A stretch of DNA of 64,000 bases, from the NCBI GenBank assembly GCA_964036275.1, contig OZ038437.1, forward strand, positions 5,709,804 to 5,773,803, given 5' to 3'. Origin of the DNA: Litoditis marina. Taxonomy: Eukaryota > Nematoda > Chromadorea > Rhabditida > Rhabditidae. Positions 38,880-50,800 of this stretch are shown here, piece by piece. The position numbers and the translations under genes were made by a program. Numbering within the stretch: the first letter of the stretch is position 1; each line of letters starts with the position of its first letter. Below the pieces are notes generated by a model. It saw nothing but the letters and a program-made list of their open reading frames with translations. It did not search any database and had not been told where the DNA came from.

Positions 38880-41800
38880 ATGTCGAGTGATGTGAGAAAT
38901 GACAGACGGTACAACCTTCTATGTAACGGTGAGTCACTTTCCGGATTTAAACAAAATCCCGAGCCTAGCTAAACTAGAAGTCAATTGAATAGTCACCTAG
39001 AACTAGTGTTCTAATTAGGCATTGTGCACTTTGTAATTGAACGTTTGTAAGTTATGCTGTGTTTAACATGTTTCACGTGACTGTGCAATTGAATACCAGT
39101 ATAAGCAATGTCAAAAGTAGGAAGACGGTAGCCAAATTAATCTATCAGTGTGAGAAAGCTGTTCGATAGTACAGTGATAAAAATTCTTCGCATAAGAGAA
39201 ACGTATTTCTTCGATAGGAACCAAGCATGTGTTAACATTTACATTTCTTTAGCATGTTATAGATCAGATGAGTGGCACACAGTTTAATTAAGAGTCATCT
39301 TTGCTAACAAAGTTGAACGCATCCCTAACTGAACGAATTCATAGGAAGTCATCGAACCTTCGTTGCTGTTTGATCTCACACACGTCGTATTTTACAAATT
39401 ACACTTTCGCGAAGCAGCTGGTTACTACAAACACAGCGACATTGGGCGATATTCACCCTATATAGATTGCTTAGAAAATAAGAAACCCCATTTAGGTGTT
39501 CGAATTCCTGTGAGATTATATGGCGGATCCCGAATCGCCGAAATCAACTGCAAAGTGGTTGGTGAATACTACGTCGGTGCAGACCGAACCGTGGAATTGG
39601 GTCGTCAGAAGGCTCGACACTACTGTCCGCCGCCCACTGAGGATTTCCGCTTTGATCTCAATGATGGTTTCGAGAATTGGACGGACTGGGTCAGTTTTAC
39701 TTATTTTGAGTAGACTGAGGGCTGGATCACCAAATTAGAAGTCAATTGAATAGTCACAGAAACTTAGCATTCTAATGAGGCATCGCGCACTTTGTCATTG
39801 CACTTTTTTAGCTCTGTTGTGTTTAAAGTGTTTCACGTGTCTGTGCAATTAACTAGCAGTATAGTCTTCCGGAATATGTAGCCTTCAAAACTCACTGACG
39901 TATCGATACACATGACTTACGATGCTTGATCACGATTTATGCTTGCTTCAGAAATGGCAAACTTTGGTAACTGTAAACTGTTTTGTACAAATTTCCGTGC
40001 ACAATTGACCGAATAGTTTCTTAAAATTTGTTTTTCGGAGAGTTCGACTGTATAGTTAAAATAAGTGGGCACAATAAATAATGTACTCAAATATTCGACC
40101 CCGGTTCAAGACGATTCTGAGCTTTTTAGTTAAGTTCACTCTCTGAACCAAGTTCATTCATATATCATAAACAAAATGATTCAAACGGCTGAAGTCAATT
40201 CTACCATTTCAAGATCATAGAAAGAGGTTCTGAGGTGCACAACCGTATATTTCCAGACAGGCGGCCATTCCGAACATCTCGACATTTTCCAAAAGTGGTT
40301 TCTGAAAATGGCGGAGGAGGGACATTCTATTGCCAAGGTAAACTATACCAATCTTCTCGCACTCCATTAATTTAGAATTGAACTTGTTCGTTTTGATCTA
40401 CCATGAACGTTCTCTTTGGTTCGAATTGCTGCTTCTTTCTTCCTACAACATTTTTGAAACCAGTGTAATTCGACGTAAATATACGTGAATCACTAACTTA
40501 TTCTCATAGCGTGCAAATATTTAGTATACAGTAAGCTGTGCAACAAAAAATTCACACTTTATAAAGTGTTGCCGTTTTACATGACTATCATACAGGAAGT
40601 AACCAAATCGTCGTTGTAGTTTAATCTCACTACCCAAGGTAGTTGGCGAATATCGGCCAAACATAAACGCAATCAAGTTACAAACACATATTGATAATGC
40701 AACATGCACCGTATTAGATTGGTTTGAAAGAGCAAACCTATAACTAGCTGATGGTACTCGAAGATGAGGATACAACCTGGCACCGTAGCAAAGTCATGCG
40801 AGTGGTGAGCTCACCCTGATCAACGACCTGATCACATTCCGGCCACATAGTTGCCAACTTCCTATGTATAAGCATGTTGTAGATGACCGAAACCTGGGTG
40901 AAGTGGTGATCAGATAGTTTAGCTCTGAGATGACCTTTTCATGAGACTTTGCTACCGTGCCTGGTTCTGACAATTAGAAAGCTGTCAAACACTAACAAAG
41001 CACTCCAAAGCAAAGAACACTTGGAGACTATTTCTTCATATTGTTTCATATTTCATATTTATTTATTCACTTCGCTTCGTTACGAGGCGGTGATCATCAT
41101 ACATGTCACAGATCTTTGTAGTCGCAGTTTCTTCTGAGTTGATCTCGGTCCCTTTTCTTCACGTACATATAATACGTACATACGTAGTATTTCTTCACGT
41201 ACATATAAACCGTTACCAGTTGTTGAACCATTTATTGCCTTACAGTGGGACGATTATGGGAACCGATCTCGTGACATCGGTAAATTAAACTGCAATTGAA
41301 AAATGAACTGTAGTTCAATGGACCGGAGCGTTCGAATTGGTCCACCTAATCGTCCTTCATTCATACGTTTTGCAATTTAAAGGACTGAAGCTTTGGAATT
41401 GGACCACATAATAGTCCTACTTTGAAACGTTGAAATTGCAAAAAAAGTAATTCTTCCAGGTTTTGGACGGCGTAAATGTGGTGATCGGTCGTGGTATACT
41501 GCGAAGAATCGCAACAACTCCCACTCTATTCTCCCGTGTCAACTGGCGTGTCATTGCCCAAAAACGAAACGGGATTATTTTCATCTACTCAGAAGACGAA
41601 GAACATGACTTCGACGGGTGAGTAGTTTTCTAACTCTAAGACACCACGGAGAGACTAACTTTAGAAGCTCTGCTCTAGTTCTAGACTCAATTTAAAGGCC
41701 CTGCTCTAGAATCTTTCCATCGTAAGGAGTGTCGCTAAAATGTGGGTTAAAGAAGGACTAGTAGGTGCCTCAATGTCGCAGTTTTGAAACATCTCACGGT

Positions 41801-44800
41801 AGCGTCCGCCCTTCAATTTTCACCGCGCGCGGCGAATTTTCGACCAAGCGGCGTATTCTTTTTTCATTTTTCAATTTCAAATGTATTAATTATATTCTTT
41901 CATAGTATTATGTCTATTTTTTCTTGCGCCTGTGTTTCTAATTAGGTGTGCTCGGTCTCTTTATACCCTCCACTTGTCATACTCATAGTTGGATCGGATA
42001 TCACAATAATAAAAACAGAATACTTAGTCTGTGTCCTAAGTTATGGATCTCTTATACCTACCTAGAGTCGGTCTGAGACTATATATGATAAAAAAATTCA
42101 TTTTGGACAGCGAAACCATCAGTAAAACGAGTTCTCACCATTTTGAGTGTTTTTTTTGACGGACAATAAGTATGCCTATTTAGGATTGTGGGGTGTGGGC
42201 TCATCTCAATCCAACGCCATCATTCTCGTTTATTTTGTCACGTTTCATCGCACACTATCGTTATTATTGAGTGAACCACATTATATTATAATTTTACAGA
42301 TATTCGGATGCCTGTTCATTTGTTCCTTATGATAAACCGCGAATCACCGTCCGATTGGTGATTCTACTTTTCGGTTTTTGCCAGATGGGAATCTCATGCT
42401 ATAGCAACAGCAACAGAGGGAAGGCTGGCGTAGTAATAAAGAGGTCAGTTTCTTTTCGTTTTGACTATTTCGTTCTATTGGAAAAAATGAAAGTTAGCTG
42501 TTTTTCTGTGACCTCGCACCTTGCAAAGTTGCGGTAACAGAAAATAAGCTAACTTTTTGTCGCTGTCTGCGGTTCCTCTGCCAAATCCGTATATCATGTG
42601 AAATTTATTGAAATATAATATTTATTATAACTGCGAAGCGAATCCAAAAACTTTTCGATAGTTATAGCATTTGCTTATTTCGATAGTTATAGCAGTTGCC
42701 TATTTCGATAGTTATAGCACTTGCTATTACGCTAATTATTACATGAGCAATTTCTGTTTAGAAATATAGGCCCAGATGTGTTTGAATGATAGGATCATAG
42801 AAAACTGGGCATTTTCGGCATGAAATAGGTACTCACATGAAATTCGGAACATTTTGTTCTGTAAGTATTGGTAAATTGGTATGCAAGTTAGACTGTCCCA
42901 AAAGTATTTGTTCCCGCATTCATGATTCTGACAATCTGTGTCGACTCCATGTTATTATACCGTTATTGTTCACATAGTCCCATTCCCCTAGCGTCCTAGC
43001 GAATATATAACCAAATTTGATAAAAAGGGCTCTCTTCCGGCCAAATCCCGAAAAAAAAGTTAGCTATAGTTGCTGTAAAATCGTAAGGCTCCTATTTTCA
43101 TTGAAAGACGGTTCCTTTTATTCTTGGTTTTTTTCAGTTCTGGTTGTCCACCGCTCCTTTCTATCTGGTCTGGGGCTGGCTGTCACGCAGTGTGGTCCCT
43201 TTCGATCAGCTTTCACATTCGAACGCAGTTTTTCTGTGATGCGAAGTTGCAAGGTAGGAAATTTATTTTCATTATTTTACCTATTTGTATGCTGTTTGCT
43301 GTCGTTTTCTTCAGTTTTCTTTCAGGTGCCCTGGCCTTAGTATTCTCAGTAAACTGGTAAATTTCTCACGGCAGTAAAATCTAGCCGTTTCAAATAAGAT
43401 TTATTTCGCTCATAAAAGAATAATTCAAAACTCAATAGATCAGGGAGAGGCAGAGGAGTAATTTGACTAGCTCAAGGCGTATATCGACAAAAGCGTTGGT
43501 TTTTGGTTTCGCCGAAGTACGCCGAGTCTCTCAGGCACCTAGGTTGTCCTAACGAACCCAGCGAGCACGAAGTTTTTTCTAAACTATGTCGACTTATTGT
43601 AATATAATAGACTGTTTACAGATACTAGACTCCGTGGGAATGCCGAGGCTGGGTCAACCACACAACTACACTTCTTCGTGGATTCGTAATCTTTCTCGAG
43701 GTGAGAACTCTAGTTTGGTTCTTTTTTTTTACTATCGAACTATTTCCGGTAATCGTTACTATAGAATTCGAACGGGGGCACAGAGCCTCGTATTGTAGAT
43801 AAACTTCTAAAGAGTGGCTGGTTTCCCAAAGTTTCAGTTTTTTTCCTGGTCTAAATGATTCAATCGCACGGAGGTATATTTCATAAAGTACTACTCTGGA
43901 GAATTCGACTAACTTCATGAATAACCATCAATTTGACATTTGAAATAGAAACAACGAACTTCTGGTGAAAACAAAAGGCTATTCTACAAAGTGTTGTTAC
44001 CTCTCATATTACCGCCCCAACAGTCGTATCAGCAATCAGCAACGCCTGACTAAGACTATTCATCAACCCTTGTAATGAGCGTCTATTTTACAAAAAAGAG
44101 TGTTTTCTGTTATAGATTTGAGAAAATTCATGAGTTTTCATCAATAATAGGGCAACTATTCCAATTTATCAGAATGGGCCCGTTCCGTGAATTATTTTGG
44201 TTATCTGGAAAACATTACCTTAGTATGCTCTTGTTGCCAGAGAATTTGAATATCTAGGTTTTTTGACGAATCTGGGGAAATTTCGGATCATTTATATCCG
44301 CATGTTTGCGTTCTTGAGAAAGTATTACTAGTTTTTTTTTTGCGCAAAACTATGGAATTGATCGAATCTAGCAATGGGTTCTTCATCCTAAATGATCCAG
44401 TATAATATAATTCACTAATATACCTTATTATCTCTCTTCTAGGACAATGTTTTGGTGGGACTGTCTGCCACGCCATCTGACCAGACCGCTGCTAACTCGT
44501 AAGGTAGGAATGCATTTTCATTACTTTCATGTTAGCGAAGAAATATCTTTACAGTTTACTGAGTTTAGCACAACGCAACGCACACTGATCTTTGAGAGGT
44601 GGTCAATGAGCAACACGTTTTTTTCGACTGGGGTACGCAAATTTTGCAGAAAAGGTACCCGTTCTCAATTTTTTTTTGCATTCTCGGTCAAAGCTTCCAA
44701 ATATTGTCAGTACTCTAGTCATCAATTGATCAGAATCAGTTCACCAGCTTTTCCTTGAATTAGTGCTAATAACGTTTCAAACCATACTGTTTTCAGGTTG

Positions 44801-47800
44801 CTCGGCTGAATGAAAAATACTACTTCTACATATAAAACTTCTGCCTCCTGGTGACTAGTGTGGAAATTCACCTCTGATGGACAGCCGGGATTGAATCTTT
44901 TTCATTTCTTGATATTATAGTCTCCAGTGAAAATTACTGTGTAAAACATGATTTTTAGGAGTACTAATTTATGTTTTAAAGATATACTTTGTAGAAAGAT
45001 AATGTGGTTCCAAAAGAGTTCATTTTTACTAATTTGTAACGTATATAATGTTTGGTGATGATGGTTATTTTTGTTTCTGTGTCATTGTCTGATATATTGG
45101 GAATATAAACATATCGGTACCTATTCTTGAACACATATCTTACTGATTCCAAACTAAAAACCCGCAAAGTGAAAGGTTACATGAGTTTATCTATAGGGCA
45201 GCGGATCATTCGTATAGACGTCTATTTCTAGAAATTGACCAAATCTTAGTTGTAGTTTGATCGATGCACACCATAAAATCACCGGCATCATACTACCAAC
45301 TCTGCGGAATACACAGTATAAGCTTGTTTTGGAGAAAGCCAACTCTTTAGGGGTTCTTTGCGACTCGTGGCTCATTGTAAAAAAAAGATGAATTGATAAA
45401 TTGAACGCATGTTTCTGATACATTCTAATATTTCGTCAAAAAAGGTAGACTATTCACTTTTGTTTACCATGTATCAATTAGAATACGTGCGCCCTTGTTA
45501 GACGACATTTTACCGCGCCACGCGACAACTTTTGCCGCGCGGCGCGGCGAAAGCTGGCGGGTAAAGTTCAGGAGTTTGCGCTATAACTCTGAAATTACCG
45601 TGTTTTGAGGAATACAAGTTACATATTCGTAATCTTCGTATTCGGTTCCAAATATGAAATTTTCCTACTAGTCCTCCTTTAAGTGGACGGGATGAAAATA
45701 CCGTTATCTGAAATATCTGAAAAGTTAAGCCCATACGATGTATGTAGTTGTAGCGAGCTGCGTATGTAGTTTAAATCGTTATGTTTTCGCGTGTGTGTAG
45801 ATCAAAGTACAACAAAGAGGTGTTCACTATCGACAGCAATAAAACAGTGTTTCGTTTTCAGAGCTTCCATATACGTCTACCATGGATTCAGTTTTGAAAC
45901 CTTTGTAACCTGCGGTGAAAACGAGGTGAGCATTCATCAAGTGAGGTAAAATGTTCAAAAAATTTCCAAATTCGATTTTCTTCATTTCCACATCACCTCA
46001 TATTACACAACGCACCGTAACTCTACTTGCGTAATAGAGAGCTCGTTTTACGCGGGGTTTATGTGCTGTCAACCCCGACAGAAACATGCAAAACGTGATT
46101 ATCGATCGTACTGCCGACTGCAACACTTTTCGGCGGCAGCAAGTAACCACGATCTGCTGCCAAATCTAGCCAATTTTGCCGTAGTACGCAGGAATTTCAG
46201 CCTGTGCGCCGCTGAGAAACGACTATGCGCCTCGAGATTCGTCTGTCTTCTCCTAATTCGCGTTGTGTCTCGTCGTACAGGGCTTCATGCTCGTTTCTAG
46301 CCTCGACCGTAGTGCACACCACTCAAGTGCAACTTGGGTATACAGCTAGTAATACGACGAGAGACATTTTTAATTGCGTATTAGTCGCGGCCCAGTCTCG
46401 CTAGTTGCGTATTAGTCGCGGGGCCTTAATTTCCTAGCGTATTAGACGCGGCCCAGTCTCTATAATTGCGTATTGGTCGCGTGACTCTCTCTGTACGGGC
46501 ATATTAGTCGCGCCTCGAGCTTTTCTAATACAAGTAAAAATTATAAAACTTGAACTATATTCTGATAATTTTACCTACCGACGAGCGAGTCACCTAAAGT
46601 GCAACGGGCCAGTATCCTGAGATGCAACGAGCTACTCTAGAAACCATGACTCACCTAAGCCTAAGCCTTTTTAACTGGTAAACTAAACTAATTCATCTCG
46701 TTTAGGGGATGTTCTGATGAATTCATCCACGGATGAGCCTGTTACCTGAAGTGGAACGAGCTACTCTAGAATTTATGACTTACCTAGGCCAAAGCCTTTT
46801 TCACAGTAAACTCATAGGATTGAGGCATTTCGAAACTAAGTACTACCGCTTAATACAGTTTCATTGTATCCTGACTTCTAAGAGAACGGGTGCTAGTAGT
46901 ACGATTTTTTTCTGCTTCGTTTGCCATCGGCAGAATTCCGCGCCGAGCGAGGGCCGCGTCTAATACGGTGCCAAGTTTGACCCACTTTTGTGGCTTTCTC
47001 TTGTCTCTCGCGTCTCGAGCTTAATTGCGTATTACTTGTGCATCTCCCGTGCAACTTGTAATTCACCAATCTAAATTATCACATAGGAAATCTGGGACTA
47101 CAGGTAAACTCGTAGTAAACTAGTGGTAGTAGTAAAGGAGAAGTACTCTCGTAGTAGAGTAGGGGTATCCTGGTAGAAAACTAGTAGTAAATACGGACGT
47201 CAAATTAAGAAATGTATTTTGGCAGTCTGAAACTAGTCTTTTTACGTTACGTTATCTCCACAGAATTTAAATCACAGGGATTTGTAGGCATTATGAGCAC
47301 GTAGACAGTCAGTAGTAACTTACTCGTAGGCTAGTAGTAACTTACTCGTAGGCTAGTAGAAACCTGTAGTACGCTAACTAGGCAGGAAAGTGCTAAACAT
47401 TCATAATATGGGAAAATTTCTATCGAATTAGTGCTACTGTAGAACGGGCTTAAGTATAAGGTTTTTTTGTTAGGGCTCGTGGCGCATTCACGTTATTCCA
47501 TAGTGAGCGCTGAACAGTGAAGCGCGCCTGAAATCGTAAACGATTGTGGCGCGCCTTCAGACATCAGCAGCGTGGCGCAGTGGTAAGTGTCTCGCTTCAG
47601 AAGCGAGAGCTCGAGAGTTCGAGTCCCGAATGGTACAAAACATGGTAAACAACAGAGTAATGCATTAGAGGATAACGTAACTACTTATAGAAGATATATG
47701 ATCCTAAAAAATATAGTTTTTTATTTTCCAAAATTGACTTTTACCACAGATAAACTAGTAGCTGACCACCATCTCACTAGTTGTTAGGTAGGAGTAGAAC

Positions 47801-50800
47801 TATAGTTTAACTCCTCCCCGACGCCTACATTACTACAAGAAAACTAGTAGTTTACTAGTAGTAGAATAGAGGTGTGGTAGGAGTTCACTAGTAGTTTACT
47901 TGTCGTTATAGAATCACTGTGCATATATAAAGTTTTGCTCAGCTCCTGAAGTTGATTATGAACATTGATTTTCAACCTTGTTAACAGGTTCACGGTACAA
48001 GGTGCAATATTCTCAGCGTTCACTACCATCATTATATGTGTATTATTTCAGTGCTCGCCGGGTTCAATGGAAACTGTGAAAGGTTCAGAGCAGTTTCGCA
48101 CGGTTTGTCGATTCGAAGTGTCGGTTGACCGCAAAAAGTACAACTTTTTGGTAACTGGAGAAATCGATGCCCTGGACGAAGGTCATTTCATTCCACCATT
48201 TGTGTCGGTCGTGTGAGGTGACCCCTCTCGATTGATTACTATGCCATCGCCTCGTCCAAAAATGGTACCACTTCGAACCCATTTTTCCACCCTTTTGAGT
48301 GAAATCAAAACTCTCAACGACAAACTCGACTCTCTGACCCAATCTCTACCTACTATTATTCAATCCCAACTTCACCACTTTAATGATCGTCGATGTCTCA
48401 CCATTTATGGCCTACCAGAGGATACTTCAACAAAGAAAAAGGTGAATGCAGTTTTCAATTTGGTCTCCGTTTCTCCATCTAATATTTCTATTCTTCACCG
48501 TTTGGGTAAACCTCGTCAAGATGGTTTACCTCGTCCACTCAAAGTATCTATCAAAGATGGTATTCCGTTTCCTCGTCTTATTGATCTTTCTACTGCTATG
48601 AAGTCTGATGCTTCTATGTCAACTTTTCATGTTCGGAAGTTCGAGACCCCGGAACAGCGAAAGGCCGGATTCCTCGCCAGACAATCGAAACGAGACGCCG
48701 CCCGAGCTGAGGTCACCGACCAAACTACAACATCAACACCGTCTGCCGATCCTAATCTGCCAATTGAAATGGAGTTAGTTGAACAAACTAGAAATGTCGT
48801 TTCCAATCTTGTGTCCGCATTTCCATCTCCAAATGCTATATCTACCCGTACAACCCCTGTTCGTTTTGATGATCAACCTGCTATCCAAAGTCCCGTTCCT
48901 GTTGAAGTTACACAAAAATCTGATGATCCTTCTCCTATGTGTGATACACCATCCATTATTGACCCTCCATCGTTCCATGATGCTCTTGATGATGCTTCTT
49001 TGAAATGTGTAAATGACAATGTTGACATATTGTATAATATGCAGCTGAGTGGAGTTTCTATGCGTGAACGTTACAGCTGTTTCCATGGGTGCTATCAATT
49101 GACCCCTCATCTAGCCCCAATTGTTTCTGACGTGTACTTTGATCGCTATGGTTTCCGTTTCAACATCAATCAATCTTGGGTACCTCTTCCATCTCTGTCT
49201 TCTAACTGAGCCTCATTGACATCAACAACAAATGGTATTAGCAACTTTCTTCATGTACCTGTTTTTCTTTTGTTTTCTCAAATGTCAGTTTGAATAGTTT
49301 ACAGATATCCATATCCACGTCAGCATGCAAATTGAAAATATAGTGAACCGTCTATAAATGACTCATTATTATTAGTTTTGAATATATATATATATATATA
49401 GGAAGAAAAACAATATCCCGAGTTTTACAGTAAATTTGTTAGCGAATGTTCGAATTTCTCAACCTGCGGGTCCGCGGTAGTACCGCGCAGTTATGCGATA
49501 CACCCGCGGACGTGTAACCTGTTGGGCCGCGGTTGTGTATTCAATCGTGTTCTATGAATACTGTTACATTTATTCCTTTGCCTGTAATTATTTTCTCTGT
49601 TCTTGTTCGAAACCCTTAACATCATCATGAACGTTAAATAAACACAATGATTAAGACAACCCGCAAGTCCGCAACCGCAAACTGTACTACCGTAGGTGCG
49701 CATATACGCAGAGGTATCGCTCAATTTCCGATGAATCCCGATGAAGTTCAAACATAAAATTCCATAAAACATTTAATGGATTCGTTTTCACACTCATTTA
49801 CTGGTAGTGACTACCCAAGTAGAATCGGAAAGTACCCTTATCTCAGTTTCGATGCTGGCGTAGGTATCTGCCTTTAATTCCATGAAATACATTCATTTGA
49901 AGTTTCATCGTGAATTTCAGTGGGACGGCGAAAACTAAATAAAAATGCCAAATTTATACATTTCTGTCCCTCTTTGGAATCGATCCTGCGAGAAAAGATC
50001 GGTAGCTGGGCGCTGACCATTACCCAACAAGTGGACATAACGGATAAGTTGTAGAATCGAGGACATTTGTCCGTACACAGCGAAAATTGAGATAAACAAT
50101 ACCCGTCATATCATTATTTTTGCAGATGGCTACGTCGAACTGAAAACTGCTTATACGGGACGAATGGATGACGAGTTCCTCACATACGCAAAATGCATTC
50201 ACACTTGGCTGCAGTGTACTCTAGTCGGCGTAGAAAAAGTGGTCGTGGGATACAAGGACGACCGAGGTTTCGTCGAAAAGGTAGTTTTTGGTGTACTTTT
50301 GCATTTTCCAGGGTGCACAGTAGGTATCAAGATAACGTGTGTGTAGAGAAGGTTTCCAGAGAGCGTTTGTGTAGAGTAACGTACTAGAGGTGTTCATTTA
50401 ACTTGTGTGTAGAATGGGTTTCCAGTGAGCGCGATGGTTTGTGAGAGAAATGTTCCCACTTGTAAGCGAACTGAACCGCGGTTTACAAATGCAACCGCGT
50501 TGCATGCAACCAAAATTCACCCAGGTTTCATGTATACAAACCTATTGGTTGCTTTCGAATACAACCGGGTTGCTTTTTAAATACTACCAAACTTGTTTTT
50601 TTTTGGTGATTATGGTGGCATTTGAAAGCAACCAATGGTTTCGTACACATGCAACCTGATTGCACTTTAGTTGCATGCAACCCGGTTGCATGTGTAAATG
50701 GCCGACCTGGGCGCATTCTCGCTAGGAAATCGGTGTAGGCTCACCAATGGTAAACTACGTGTGGCGTGAGCAAAAAGGGTTGGTTACCAACGTTTCTCCG

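Noticed and set aside
47570..47635. tRNA-Leu-like sequence (anticodon loop TTCAGAA, T-loop word TTCGAGTC)
   Set aside because: The anticodon stem folds well, but the acceptor and T stems do not pair and there is no long variable arm. It is probably a decayed tRNA relic in a repeat-rich insertion.
48181..48216. dxo-R exon 6 read through to a stop as the true gene end
   Set aside because: Exons 7-9 are open, correctly phased and preserved, so splicing from the weak GTCATT donor was kept as the main model, with the alternative noted.
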